Assembly (NCBI GenBank): GCA_945881775.1
Contig: CAMCVE010000013.1
Span: 1-64,000 of the forward strand
Length of the DNA stretch: 64,000 bases
From: Bacteriovorax stolpii
GTDB lineage: Bacteria > Bdellovibrionota > UBA2428
Direction of reading: 5' to 3'
Shown here: one piece after another, positions 40,771-49,674 of the stretch
Position numbering within the stretch: position 1 is the stretch's first letter
How the letters are laid out: the number at the start of each line of letters is the position of its first letter
The notes under the pieces: model-generated
Database searches by the model: none
The model's input: the letters and a program-made list of their open reading frames with translations, nothing else
What the model was told of the DNA's origin: nothing
Program-made: the position numbers and the translations under genes

Positions 40771-41514
40771 ATGTCGGAGTCAAAAGGATCCAAATCGGGA
40801 GAAACGCCCTTTAAGCGGATCCTCATCAAACTCTCGGGAGAGGCGCTGGCCGGCTCCCGAGACTTTGGTCTCGACGCCGACACACTCACTTTCATCGCTC
40901 ACGAAATCGAAGGCCTCAAAAAACTTGGCGTCGACATCGCGATTGTTGTGGGAGGTGGCAACATCTTCCGCGGCATCCAAGGCTCTAAGAGCGGGATGGA
41001 CCGATCCACAGGCGATCACATGGGCATGCTCGCGACCACAATCAACGCACTCGCTTTGCAGGACGCGCTCGAACGTCACGGCATCGACACCCGCGTTCAA
41101 AGCGCTCTGCGCATGGAGCAAGTCGTTGAACCCTATATCCGCCGCCGTGCGATCCGCCACTTGGAGAAGAACCGAGTGGTGATCTTCGCCAGCGGTACCG
41201 GCAACCCCTACTTCTCCACAGACACAGCAGCCGCTCTCAGAGCCATGGAGATCGAAGCCGACGTGCTCATCAAGGCCACCAAAGTGGACGGCGTCTACGA
41301 CAAGGATCCGATGAAGTTTAAGGACGCCAAGAAGTATGAGCACCTCAGCTATATCGACGTCCTCAACAAAGGTCTTGGCGTGATGGATTCCACCGCCACA
41401 AGCCTTTGCATGGATAATAAGCTCCCGATCATCGTTCTAAACCTCCACGAAAAAGGCGCGCTCGGGCGTTTTGTGAAGGGCGAGAAGATCGGCACCCGAG
41501 TTTCAGGAGATTGA
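40771..41514 (+). CDS. pyrH: Uridylate kinase
   Basis: Hexameric UMP kinase that converts UMP to UDP for RNA and nucleotide-sugar synthesis, 247 residues. Signatures are [41 protein letters not shown] and [17 protein letters not shown]. The stop is 5 bp after tsf and 6 bp before frr, so all are in one transcript. The N-terminal 14 residues are a short polar extension. Nothing suggests loss of function. Confidence 0.96.
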   Translation: MSESKGSKSGETPFKRILIKLSGEALAGSRDFGLDADTLTFIAHEIEGLKKLGVDIAIVVGGGNIFRGIQGSKSGMDRSTGDHMGMLATTINALALQDALERHGIDTRVQSALRMEQVVEPYIRRRAIRHLEKNRVVIFASGTGNPYFSTDTAAALRAMEIEADVLIKATKVDGVYDKDPMKFKDAKKYEHLSYIDVLNKGLGVMDSTATSLCMDNKLPIIVLNLHEKGALGRFVKGEKIGTRVSGD

Positions 41515-41520
41515 TCGCAT

Positions 41521-42063
41521 ATGGACATCAACCAAGAAGCCAAACCCAAAATGGAAAAAGCCGTCTCGAACCTCAAGGCAGAGCTTGTGCGCGTGCGCAC
41601 CGGCCGAGCCACTCCAGCGCTCGTGGACAATGTGAAGGTCGACTATTACGGCACCCTCACTCCCCTCAACCAAATGGCTCAGATTTCTATTCCCGACCCC
41701 AAGACCATTCAGATCGCAAGCTGGGACCAGTCCGCAATTCCCCTCATCGAAAAAGCGATCATCGCCGCTAACATTGGTCTCAACCCCAATGTGGACGGCA
41801 AAGTGATTCGCCTCAACGTCCCCATGCTCACCGAAGACCGCCGCAAAGACATTGCAAAAACCGTGAAGCAATATGGCGAGGACAGCAAAGTCGCCATCCG
41901 CAATATCCGCCGCGACGTCAATGACCGCGTGAAAGGCGACAAGTCCCTCTCTGAGGACGACGTCAAACGCCTCCAAGAACAGGTCCAGAAGCTCACCGAC
42001 GCCTCTGTCGCGGAAGTGGACAAACTCGTCGAAGCCAAAATCAAAGACGTCATGACGGTCTGA
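41521..42063 (+). CDS. frr: Ribosome recycling factor
   Basis: Works with EF-G to split post-termination ribosomes. The 180-residue protein has the expected LRTGRA-type motif (VRVRTGRATPALVDN), VDYYGTLTPLNQMA, and the C-terminal EDDVKRLQEQVQKLTD helix. Length is slightly below the usual 185. It lies between pyrH and uppS, the common genomic order, with GGAG about 10 nt upstream of the ATG. Confidence 0.96.
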   Translation: MDINQEAKPKMEKAVSNLKAELVRVRTGRATPALVDNVKVDYYGTLTPLNQMAQISIPDPKTIQIASWDQSAIPLIEKAIIAANIGLNPNVDGKVIRLNVPMLTEDRRKDIAKTVKQYGEDSKVAIRNIRRDVNDRVKGDKSLSEDDVKRLQEQVQKLTDASVAEVDKLVEAKIKDVMTV

Positions 42064-42076
42064 GAAGAGAACTTTC

Positions 42077-42841
42077 ATGAGCATCTCTGACACCGCCGAG
42101 GTTCTGGTCCTCGACTCGAAGAAAATGCCTCGACACGTAGCCATCATCATGGATGGCAACGGACGTTGGGCGAAGCTCAGAGGCTGGCACCGAACCATGG
42201 GTCACGCCTATGGCACTCAGCGCGTGAAAGAGATCATTCGTGAAGCCGATCGTATTGGCATCAAAGTACTCACGCTCTACGCGTTCTCCACAGAAAACTG
42301 GTCGCGCCCGTCGGGCGAAATCGAAGCCCTGATGCAGCTTCTCCGGGATTATCTTCTCAAAGAACGCCAAGAGCTCCTCGACAACAACATCCGACTCCAA
42401 GCCCTCGGCCAAATCGAGCGAATCCCCACAGAAGTCCGCGCGATCCTCGAGGACACCATCGAAGTGACGAGCCCGAACACAGGCATGCTTCTGAACTTCT
42501 GCCTCAGCTACGGCGGCCGGGCTGACATCATTCAGGCTACGCAGCGCCTCGCGCGCGAAGTGGCGAGCGGTCAGCTCGAGATTTCCCAGATCGATGAAGC
42601 CCGTTTTTCGGATTATCTCTACACTTCGGGCATGCCCGATCCTGACCTCGTGATCCGCACGAGTGGCGAGTTTCGCATTTCGAACTTTCTTCTTTGGCAG
42701 ATGGCTTACTCCGAGATTTTCGTAACGGACACCTCATGGCCCGATTTTGAACCTTCGCACCTTCGCGCCGCCTGTGAGGCGTTTTCGCAGAGAAAGCGCC
42801 GCTTCGGTCAAACCGACGAGGCTCAAAGGAAACCTTTATGA
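42077..42841 (+). CDS. uppS: Undecaprenyl diphosphate synthase
   Basis: cis-Prenyltransferase that makes the C55 carrier lipid for peptidoglycan and LPS O-antigen, 254 residues. Visible signatures are HVAIIMDGNGRWA with the catalytic Asp, the TLYAFSTENWSRP block, and PDLVIRTSGEFRISNFLLWQ. It overlaps cdsA by ATGA. The cis-prenyl motifs are complete. Confidence 0.95.
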   Translation: MSISDTAEVLVLDSKKMPRHVAIIMDGNGRWAKLRGWHRTMGHAYGTQRVKEIIREADRIGIKVLTLYAFSTENWSRPSGEIEALMQLLRDYLLKERQELLDNNIRLQALGQIERIPTEVRAILEDTIEVTSPNTGMLLNFCLSYGGRADIIQATQRLAREVASGQLEISQIDEARFSDYLYTSGMPDPDLVIRTSGEFRISNFLLWQMAYSEIFVTDTSWPDFEPSHLRAACEAFSQRKRRFGQTDEAQRKPL

Positions 42842-43713
42842 TTGAAGCTCTTAAGCGCCGCACCACGGAGATGAGCGACGAGCTCAAACGTCGTTGGACG
42901 GCAGCCCTTATCGCGATGTCGATCGTTGCGGTGACCATTTTCCTACTCGGGCCCGCTGCGGTTTTTGTGCTTTGTCTGCTCCTTGGAATCGGTGCGTGGC
43001 GCGAGTATGCTCGCCTCACCGGCCTGAGTCGAAAAGCTTCCTTTGAACTTTGGGGCTACGCCTGGGTCCTGCTGTCCTTCACTTTTTCCTATTTCGTGGG
43101 ACCCCGCTCGCTCATTTGGATGTGGCTCTCACCTCTCAGTGCTTTTGCACTGCTAGCGGGGGAACGCGTGCTCACTCTCTGGAAGGTTGAAGGCGCCGTC
43201 GAAGAAAGTCCCGAAGCCGCCTGGAAACTTTTGCAGGACTTCACAGTCGGCACTCTCTATGTCTTTATGATTTTCGGATTCGTGGGACCCATTGCCATGA
43301 AGGACCAAGGACAACAACTTCTCGCCATGGGTATTGCCTGCGTGGCACTCGCCGACACTGCGGCCTATTTCGGTGGGCATCGCTGGGGCAAACGAAAGCT
43401 TTGGCCCTCACTGAGCCCCGGAAAAACCATCGAGGGTGCTTATTGTTCCTTCGGCGGCTCGCTACTGGGTGCGCTCCTGGTGTGGCTTGGCTATTTCCTT
43501 GTCGACCGCTCCTCCTCGGTGAGCCTCAGCGCATCAATTTTTCTCGGACTGGCTGTCGCTCCTCTCGGCATTTGCGGCGATCTCCTCGAAAGCCTCATGA
43601 AGCGCGTCGGAGGCCAGAAGGACTCGGGAAGCCTCCTCCCGGGACACGGTGGGATTCTCGACCGCGCAGACGCCTTCGTCTTCGTCTTCCCCCTGATCTA
43701 CTTCCTGTTTTAA
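42838..43713 (+). CDS. cdsA: Phosphatidate cytidylyltransferase
   Basis: Integral membrane enzyme that makes CDP-diacylglycerol, the precursor of all phospholipids, 291 residues with about seven helices. The family signature is near the C-terminus: DSGSLLPGHGGILDRADAF, preceded by SPGKTIEGA. It overlaps uppS. In many genomes dxr follows; here it is missing and rseP follows after 92 bp with its own candidate promoter. Confidence 0.93.
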   Translation: MIEALKRRTTEMSDELKRRWTAALIAMSIVAVTIFLLGPAAVFVLCLLLGIGAWREYARLTGLSRKASFELWGYAWVLLSFTFSYFVGPRSLIWMWLSPLSAFALLAGERVLTLWKVEGAVEESPEAAWKLLQDFTVGTLYVFMIFGFVGPIAMKDQGQQLLAMGIACVALADTAAYFGGHRWGKRKLWPSLSPGKTIEGAYCSFGGSLLGALLVWLGYFLVDRSSSVSLSASIFLGLAVAPLGICGDLLESLMKRVGGQKDSGSLLPGHGGILDRADAFVFVFPLIYFLF

Positions 43714-43788
43714 GCCTCCTCGACTCTCGCAAGGCACCGCTACGCGTTAGTTTTTCGAGAAACACCCGTCTCAGCTTTAGCGCCTGAA

Positions 43789-43797
43789 TGATAGAAT
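43789..43797 (+). promoter_or_regulatory. Extended -10 element of rseP
   Basis: TGA-TAGAAT (hexamer 43792-43797, 5 of 6) ends 8 nt before ATG 43806. There is no Shine-Dalgarno sequence, and the -35 match is poor, as expected for an extended -10. It overlaps the alternative rseP start at 43788. Confidence 0.45.
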
Positions 43798-43805
43798 CGT
43801 CTCCT

Positions 43806-45560
43806 ATGACCTACCTTTTTGGATTCGTCGTTTTACTTGGCGTATTAATTTTCATCCACGAACTGGGACACTTCCTGCTCGCTAAAGCGTGCGGTGTTCG
43901 TGTGGAAACCTTTTCCATCGGAATGGGTCATAAGATCTTCAAATTCACGAGAGGCGAGACAGAGTATGCGCTCAGTCTAATTCCTCTGGGCGGCTACGTG
44001 AAGCTCACGGGCCAAGACCCGCGCGAGGAAGTCCCCAAGGAACTCGAACATCGCTCTTTCAGGCACAAAGCCATCTGGCAGCGCTCGCTCGTGGTGCTGG
44101 CGGGACCCCTCTTCAATGCTGCCCTGACGGTTCTGATTTTCTTCTTCCTTTACTCCATGGGTGCGCCAAGCGCAGCGCCCGTGATCGAACGCGTATTGCC
44201 TGGGTCCGTGGCTGAATCGGCAGGTCTCCAAAGCGGCGACTGGGTCAGACAAATCCAAGATCCCTCCGGAAAAACTTTGGACATCCGTGAATTGCATGAC
44301 CTCGAGGAATCTCTCAATGATCATGTCGGGCAAGAGATCACGCTCTCGGTAGAGCGCAACACGGTCGGCAGCAAAGAAGCCGTCATCGAAAAATTCAAAG
44401 TTTCGCCCTCAAAAGGCCTCACACGTGACAGCACACTCGGAGTACTTCGCGAGCGCGGCATTGTCGCCGGCACCGAGAAAACCGCACGTGCGCCTCTCAT
44501 GCACGTGAGAAGCGGAACCTGGGCCGCAAACCGTCAAGTCCCTGAGGCTCTTTGGGTTGATGCGGTTGAGGTCCAGATGGGATCCTTCGCGGAAACCTAC
44601 CCGATTCGCACCTACGATGAGCTAGAGCGTCTCTGGAAAACTCTGGGCCTCAAGGCCTCAGACGTCGCAGAAGGTCAGCTGATTTTTAAAGGTCAGCAGA
44701 TGCAGCTTTCTCAAACCGAATCCGAAGCCCAAACTCCGGCAAGCGCTGTGAGCTACACGTTGGCCTGGACTCGTCTCGCGGACCGCATGCCAGCCACCCT
44801 TGAAGACGCGGGGCTCTCCGCATCGGAGCTCGTCGTACTCGAGGTTAAAGACGGCACTCCCGCTGCAACTTTGGGTCTCAAACAGGGCGATGAAATTCTC
44901 GCCCTGGGCGGCGAGCCTGTTAAGAGTTTTCTCTGGTTCCGCGAGCGCCTCCAAGAACTCGCGCGCGACAACAAAGAAATTGTGATCAGCTGGCGCCGTG
45001 GCGCTGAAATGCTTCAGTCTTCCGTGATCCCACAAAAAGTGTCGACCACCGACCCCGTGACCGAAGCTCAAAAAGATCAATTCCAAATTGGCGCAGCCTT
45101 CCTCGCTCTTCCTGCAGCACCGATGACCTACACTCTCAAAGCCCGAGGCTTTGGCGACGCGGTGGTGCTCGGTTGGGAAAAGACTGTGAACCTTAGCATC
45201 TCGATGGTCGCATCGTTCTACTATCTCGCCACAGGAGAAATTTCTCCTAAGACGCTCGGTGGCCCACTCCTCATCGGCAAAATCGCCGGCGAATCTGTGA
45301 AGCAAGGCTGGGAAGCCTTCCTTAAGATGATGGCCTTCATCTCGCTGAACTTGTTTATTTTGAACCTGCTCCCCGTGCCGGTTCTCGATGGGGGCCACCT
45401 GGTTCTCTTTGCAATCGAGGCCGTCCGTCGTAAGCCGCTCAGCCTCAAGATTGTCGAAGTCTGGACAACGACAGGTTTCTTCCTTCTGATGGGTCTTGTC
45501 GCGATTGTCTTCTTCAACGATCTCAGTCGCCTTGGTCTCTTCAAGTTCTTCGGGTCCTAA
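43806..45560 (+). CDS. rseP: RIP metalloprotease RseP (site-2 protease)
   Basis: Intramembrane zinc protease that cuts anti-sigma factors and remnant signal peptides. HELGH lies at residues 18-22, the first PDZ follows the FNAALTV helix (around PVIERVLPGSVAESAGLQSGD), a second PDZ contains GTPAATLGLKQGDEILALGG, and LDGGH near the C-terminus gives the third ligand. At 584 residues it is about 130 longer than the Escherichia protein; the extra sequence lies between and within the PDZ domains. MTYLFGFVVLLGVLIF matches the usual start better than the ATG six codons earlier. It leads rseP-ruvX-mltG. Confidence 0.92.
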   Translation: MTYLFGFVVLLGVLIFIHELGHFLLAKACGVRVETFSIGMGHKIFKFTRGETEYALSLIPLGGYVKLTGQDPREEVPKELEHRSFRHKAIWQRSLVVLAGPLFNAALTVLIFFFLYSMGAPSAAPVIERVLPGSVAESAGLQSGDWVRQIQDPSGKTLDIRELHDLEESLNDHVGQEITLSVERNTVGSKEAVIEKFKVSPSKGLTRDSTLGVLRERGIVAGTEKTARAPLMHVRSGTWAANRQVPEALWVDAVEVQMGSFAETYPIRTYDELERLWKTLGLKASDVAEGQLIFKGQQMQLSQTESEAQTPASAVSYTLAWTRLADRMPATLEDAGLSASELVVLEVKDGTPAATLGLKQGDEILALGGEPVKSFLWFRERLQELARDNKEIVISWRRGAEMLQSSVIPQKVSTTDPVTEAQKDQFQIGAAFLALPAAPMTYTLKARGFGDAVVLGWEKTVNLSISMVASFYYLATGEISPKTLGGPLLIGKIAGESVKQGWEAFLKMMAFISLNLFILNLLPVPVLDGGHLVLFAIEAVRRKPLSLKIVEVWTTTGFFLLMGLVAIVFFNDLSRLGLFKFFGS

Positions 45561-45566
45561 AGCTTC

Positions 45567-45989
45567 ATGAGCGACGCTCTGGTCGGCACCATTCTCTCTT
45601 TGGATTGGGGCCTCAAGAAGGTTGGTGTTGCCACCTCAGATGCGCGCGGCATTGCCATCACGCCTCGCGCACTCTGGCGTCGTGCACCCGCTGGACAGAC
45701 TTGGAGCTTCAGTCGCGCCGATAAAGCCGATTTTTCTCTCCTCCTGAAAGATTGGGAACCTGCACATCTTCTGCTCGGCGACCCGCGAGGTGGCCATGGA
45801 GAGATGACTGAGGCGAGCGAGCATGCCGCACGTCTCGCCAAACGTCTCGAGGAGTTTAGCGGTCTCCCGGTGCACCTGGTGGCAGAAACTCTCACCTCCT
45901 GGGAAAGTCGACACGCAGCCAACGAAGACTCTGCGGCTGCCGCACTGCTCATTGAAAGTTTCCTGAGAGAGAGGAAAATCATTGTATGA
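45567..45989 (+). CDS. ruvX: RuvX/YqgF-family Holliday junction resolvase-like protein
   Basis: RNase H-fold protein that in other bacteria processes 16S rRNA 5' ends or resolves DNA junctions, 140 residues. The active-site Asp is in LSLDWGLKKVGVA, the second acid lies in VAETLTSWE, and the last in NEDSAAAALLIESFL. The usual DGxxGRxG-like opening is changed to DWGLKK, a mild divergence. It is 6 bp after rseP and overlaps mltG by ATGA. Confidence 0.85.
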   Translation: MSDALVGTILSLDWGLKKVGVATSDARGIAITPRALWRRAPAGQTWSFSRADKADFSLLLKDWEPAHLLLGDPRGGHGEMTEASEHAARLAKRLEEFSGLPVHLVAETLTSWESRHAANEDSAAAALLIESFLRERKIIV

Positions 45990-47047
45990 AAAAAGTCCTC
46001 TTGGTTTTGTTTCTGCTCATTGGTGCCGTGGCCGCAGGCGGAGCCTATTTCACTTGGGACTTTGCCGTTCGACCCGCCTCGAAATTAAAAAACGAGATCA
46101 CCATCGACGTGCCCCCGGGAGCGACCTTTCACTCGATACGACGTGGCCTGGAGGCCGAGGGCCTCAGGATTCCCGAAATGCCCACGCGTTTATGGAATTC
46201 TTTCACACAAGCTTCGCGCCGGCTCCACGCCGGAGAATACACCATCAATCCTTCGAGCTCTGCGTATCAGATCCTGAATAAAATTCTCAATGGCCCCGCT
46301 AAGAGCCACCGACTTGTCGTGCGCGAAGGCACGCACATCTGGGATATCCAAGCCGTCTTTGCTGAATCCCTATTTCGACTTCCCTCAAACACTTACTTCG
46401 AATGGATTCGCGACCCCAAGCGACTTGCTCGAATGGGCGTGCCGAAAATGTCGGATCCGCGCGTGCGTCCGACTTTGGAAGGATTTCTTTTCCCTGAGAC
46501 TTACACCTACTTCAAATACAACTCTGCGGAATCCGTGCTTGATGCCATGCTCGATCTCTTTGAAAAACGCCTAAAGCCCATCTTGAGTGAGCACCCGTGG
46601 GGTGCCACTCCCGAGGGCCGCTACAAACTTCTCACTCTTGCGAGCATCGTCGAAAAAGAAAGTGGCGACGTGAACGAGCAACCGATTATCGCATCCGTGT
46701 ATTGGAATCGTATCCGCAAAGGCATGAAGCTCCAGGCCGACCCAACGACCATTTACGGACTCATGCCCCTCTTTGACGGTAATCTCCGTAAATCCGATCT
46801 TCTGGCGTACACACCCTACAACACCTACCGAATCACCGGCCTTCCTCCGACTCCGATCGCCAACCCTGGCGAAACCGCGATCCGCGCGGTGGTGCATCCT
46901 GCTTCAACAAATTTTATTTTCTTCGTCGCAAAAAACGACGGCAGCGGCCAGCACGAGTTCAGCGAGACCTACAAAGAACATGCAAAGTTTGTGGATATCT
47001 ACCAAAAGAAAAAGCGCTCGCGAAGTGCAAGCGCTTCAACCCCCTAG
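45986..47047 (+). CDS. mltG: Endolytic transglycosylase MltG
   Basis: Single-pass inner-membrane enzyme that cleaves nascent glycan strands and may terminate their synthesis, 353 residues. One N-terminal helix is followed by a LysM-like subdomain and the YceG catalytic domain with EGFLFPETY, LASIVEKESG (catalytic Glu) and LQADPTTIYG. The ruvX-mltG overlap is common. The last 12 codons lie within a terminator hairpin that serves the opposite strand, giving the Lys/Arg/Ser-rich C-terminus. Confidence 0.92.
   Translation: MKKVLLVLFLLIGAVAAGGAYFTWDFAVRPASKLKNEITIDVPPGATFHSIRRGLEAEGLRIPEMPTRLWNSFTQASRRLHAGEYTINPSSSAYQILNKILNGPAKSHRLVVREGTHIWDIQAVFAESLFRLPSNTYFEWIRDPKRLARMGVPKMSDPRVRPTLEGFLFPETYTYFKYNSAESVLDAMLDLFEKRLKPILSEHPWGATPEGRYKLLTLASIVEKESGDVNEQPIIASVYWNRIRKGMKLQADPTTIYGLMPLFDGNLRKSDLLAYTPYNTYRITGLPPTPIANPGETAIRAVVHPASTNFIFFVAKNDGSGQHEFSETYKEHAKFVDIYQKKKRSRSASASTP
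47003..47036 (-). terminator. Rho-independent terminator of the FHA gene, inside mltG
   Basis: On the minus strand AAGCGCT (complement of 47030-47036), an 11-nt loop, AGCGCTT (complement of 47012-47018) and then TTTTCTTTT. It lies 42 bp after the FHA gene stop, within the last codons of convergent mltG. Confidence 0.7.
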
Positions 47048-47077
47048 GCGGGACGCTAAGATTTTTTGGTCTTTAAT

Positions 47078-47749
47078 CTAGGCGTGGACGCTGCCGACAA
47101 AGATCGCAGACAGCACAAGCGCTCCGCAGACAACGAGCACGAGCACGAGACTCTGGCGCTTCGAGAGGCGTGAATCGCTTTGCTTGCGTTCGACGAGATT
47201 GAACCATCTCGGCAGCGACGAGCTGATCACCTTACGGATACGATTTGCCGACGAGACTTCGAAGGCGCGGTGAGGAGGAGGAGGCAAGTCGATCTTGCGA
47301 CTTGTTGCGGGGCTGCCAATGGCGGGCTCCGAGGACTCGCTAGCGGAGCTCTGAGCGGCAGGGCGGAATGCGTCGAGCTCCACACAGGTGGGTTCGTGCC
47401 AATGTTTGCTGGCACCTTCATTCGCCTTGCGGACGAGCTCAACCTTGAAAACCGAGTTTCCGATTCTCAGGTGATCGCCTAAAGACAAACGCGTCGCGTG
47501 CTGGACGCGGCGGCCGTTCACGTAAGTGCCGTTCGTGGAACCAAGGTCTACGAGGTAAAAGAATCCGTTACGGAAGTCTACGAGAGCGTGGTCGCGAGAT
47601 GCCTTGGAGTCGTCGATGGGGATGGTCGCGTCGAGGCGACGTCCAATCACCTGGCGGTTCTCCGCGAGAGGATAGACCGAGCCTACGTTGAGGCCCGAGT
47701 CTGCCACCAAAGCCAACTTCATGTTTTGCACGCGTACCACACGGTTCAT
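47078..47749 (-). CDS. FHA-domain protein with C-terminal membrane anchor
   Basis: A 223-residue protein with an N-terminal forkhead-associated domain that should bind phosphothreonine peptides: IGRRLDATIPIDDSKASRDH and LVDLGSTNGTYVNGRRV contain the conserved Gly-Arg, Ser-Arg-His-like and Asn residues. A Ser/Pro-rich linker and a basic patch precede one C-terminal helix (SLVLVLVVCGALVLSAIFVG), so the FHA domain faces the cytosol. AAGGAG lies 6 nt before the ATG. No kinase or phosphatase is adjacent. Confidence 0.78.
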   Translation of the reverse strand: MNRVVRVQNMKLALVADSGLNVGSVYPLAENRQVIGRRLDATIPIDDSKASRDHALVDFRNGFFYLVDLGSTNGTYVNGRRVQHATRLSLGDHLRIGNSVFKVELVRKANEGASKHWHEPTCVELDAFRPAAQSSASESSEPAIGSPATSRKIDLPPPPHRAFEVSSANRIRKVISSSLPRWFNLVERKQSDSRLSKRQSLVLVLVVCGALVLSAIFVGSVHA

Positions 47750-47854
47750 ATCGACTCCTTGGAAGCTTTGAAGGCCTTCCTGCGAGCTAAGTTGCAATCA
47801 ACGGTCCAAGGGCTAGAGGCTCGCCAAAGGCCTGAATTCTGGCGTCTTGGACTG

Positions 47855-47883
47855 TCGACAAATTTGACAGGTGTCAGCATAAT
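47855..47883 (+). promoter_or_regulatory. Candidate leaderless promoter of the 47891 barrel gene
   Basis: TCGACA (47855-47860, 5 of 6), 17-bp spacer, CATAAT (47878-47883, 5 of 6), then 7 nt to ATG 47891. No Shine-Dalgarno sequence is present. This is the strongest -35/-10 pair of the repeated pattern. Confidence 0.55.
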
Positions 47884-47890
47884 AAAAACC

Positions 47891-48628
47891 ATGACTTCCA
47901 GAATTCCTTCCGGACACTTGGGCCGACTGCTTGGATACTCGTTTTGGGCGGCTGCCTTCTTCGGTGGGGCTGAGGGAAGTGCCCGTGCCCAGTCGACTCC
48001 CCGCTACATGACGAGCGAAGAAGACGTCTCCGAACTCGACGTCGTAAAACTCAAGGACCGTGCGTCTGTCGCCTTCCAACTCTATTCGGTCGTACCCTCG
48101 TCGCGTCCGTTTCAAGCCGTCCAAGGCTCCCAGGTCGAGGCTTTTCGCTACCAAATCTCTGGTGCCTTCGGCGCTGAGTTTGCCTACCGATTGACGACGA
48201 ATATGGATCTCGGTCTTAGCGTTGCGTACGAACTCTTCGAGAGCCGCGTCGAACAAGGTGCCGCCTCGACCGAGTTCAGCGATGCGCGCATGAAGCTCTT
48301 TCCTGTGATGGCCGTAGCCCGTTGGCAATGGCCCCGCACCTTCTGGAGCCCCGAAGCAGAAGTGGGCTTGGGCTTGGGCATCTTCAACATGACTGTTGAT
48401 TCCACAAACCTCTCCCAAGACACCGTCACAGATTCCTCCACGAGCTTACTTGCACACGCTGCCGGCGGCCTAAGCCTCGCATGGCTCGACAACACCAATC
48501 TTGGAGTGATGCTCGGCTATCGCTACATGATGCTCGGAAAGAAAGATTTCCCCGCCAGCATTTTTGACATCCGGCGAGGATCCTTGTCAGGCGTCTACGC
48601 GAAGGCGACGCTGCGCTATCATTTTTAG
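47891..48628 (+). CDS. Outer-membrane beta-barrel protein
   Basis: A 245-residue exported protein with a signal peptide ending GSARAQ. The mature sequence alternates in barrel-like strands (ASVAFQLYSVVPS, AEFAYRLTTNMDLGLSVAYELF, AEVGLGLGIFNMTV, VMLGYRYMMLG) and ends in KATLRYHF with a C-terminal Phe. The family is not recognised; size suggests eight to ten strands. The start is supported by the promoter geometry. It is divergent from the FHA gene and convergent with the lipase gene. Confidence 0.68.
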   Translation: MTSRIPSGHLGRLLGYSFWAAAFFGGAEGSARAQSTPRYMTSEEDVSELDVVKLKDRASVAFQLYSVVPSSRPFQAVQGSQVEAFRYQISGAFGAEFAYRLTTNMDLGLSVAYELFESRVEQGAASTEFSDARMKLFPVMAVARWQWPRTFWSPEAEVGLGLGIFNMTVDSTNLSQDTVTDSSTSLLAHAAGGLSLAWLDNTNLGVMLGYRYMMLGKKDFPASIFDIRRGSLSGVYAKATLRYHF

Positions 48629-48649
48629 AATCAACGCCTCTTCGAAAAC

Positions 48650-49552
48650 TTAAAACCCAAAAACAGCGCGTAACGACTCGACCTGCGTGATCATTGGGCT
48701 CGAGAGAGTGCGTTCAATACGAGCCATGGTCGCATTCGAAGGACGCGCCCCATTGAGGAAGTGCCAGTGCGCTTCGAAGAAGTCGGGGGCTGTGGGTCTG
48801 AGGCCAATCTCATATGAGAAGAACCCATGCGAAGCATTCAGACGACCGAGCACTTGGCCAAACGCCATCGATGCCGTGGGAACTACTCCGTCGTTCATGG
48901 GATCTTGGCCACGATTGTTGTGCATGGTCGTGATGAGCTGGAAGCCAATCTTAGCGAGGAAGTCATCACCCTCTTCGCGGGATTTGATGAAGGTTTGATA
49001 GGAGTAGACAGGGATCTCTTTGGGCTCGGGTGAATAGGTCTCAGGAAATGCGGGATCGTTGTATTTGCGCATGTCGGCCTCAGCGAGGTCATCCATGCCA
49101 GCGGCGTACTTCGGCGAGTAACGCTTGAGCCATTCCGCGAGTGGAGTTCCACGATGGGGCGACGAGAACGTCGAGATGGAAACGATGACGTTGCGAAGTG
49201 GGATCTTCTCGCCCTTCTTAAGTGTCACGGAGAGATGATGGTAGGTGTAGCGCGCCACAGGTCCACCCATCGAGTAGGCAAAGACGTGGCAGCGGAAATC
49301 GGGATTCTTCTCGAGGACATCGGTGAGGAAGGATTGGAGCTTTGCGGCCCGCTCTATCACAGTGCCGACTTTGCCGAGTTCAAAAGGCACATAGTCGATC
49401 CCGCGCTTTTTGAGTGTGTCGCGGAATTTGACCATCGAGTCGACGTTGCCACCACCCGCGCCTGGAAGGAAACAGATCGGAAGACCCGTTTCAAAAGCCT
49501 GCGCTGAAGCGCTGGCCAAAAGCACGAAGCTTAAAATGACCCCTCGTTTCAT
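48650..49552 (-). CDS. Exported lipase-like alpha/beta hydrolase
   Basis: A 300-residue secreted hydrolase. The signal peptide ends SASAQA. The oxyanion region reads ICFLPGAGGGN and the nucleophile elbow FAYSMGGPVARY, an AxSxGG variant of GxSxG. An acidic residue (near NDGVVPTASM) and a His (in NASHGFF or EAHWHFL) could complete the triad. Resembles triacylglycerol lipases and lecithin-cholesterol-type esterases; substrate unknown. AGAGGTGG lies just before the ATG at 49552. Confidence 0.75.
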   Translation of the reverse strand: MKRGVILSFVLLASASAQAFETGLPICFLPGAGGGNVDSMVKFRDTLKKRGIDYVPFELGKVGTVIERAAKLQSFLTDVLEKNPDFRCHVFAYSMGGPVARYTYHHLSVTLKKGEKIPLRNVIVSISTFSSPHRGTPLAEWLKRYSPKYAAGMDDLAEADMRKYNDPAFPETYSPEPKEIPVYSYQTFIKSREEGDDFLAKIGFQLITTMHNNRGQDPMNDGVVPTASMAFGQVLGRLNASHGFFSYEIGLRPTAPDFFEAHWHFLNGARPSNATMARIERTLSSPMITQVESLRAVFGF

Positions 49553-49674
49553 ATCCACCTCTGCCTAAGGGGTCTAGGCGGCCCACTCAGTGAGAGTCAA
49601 CCCAGGGCACACGACTCACTGCGTCAATATGCACAATATCAGCCCTATAAAGAAAGAATGAGGTCCAAAGGCGC

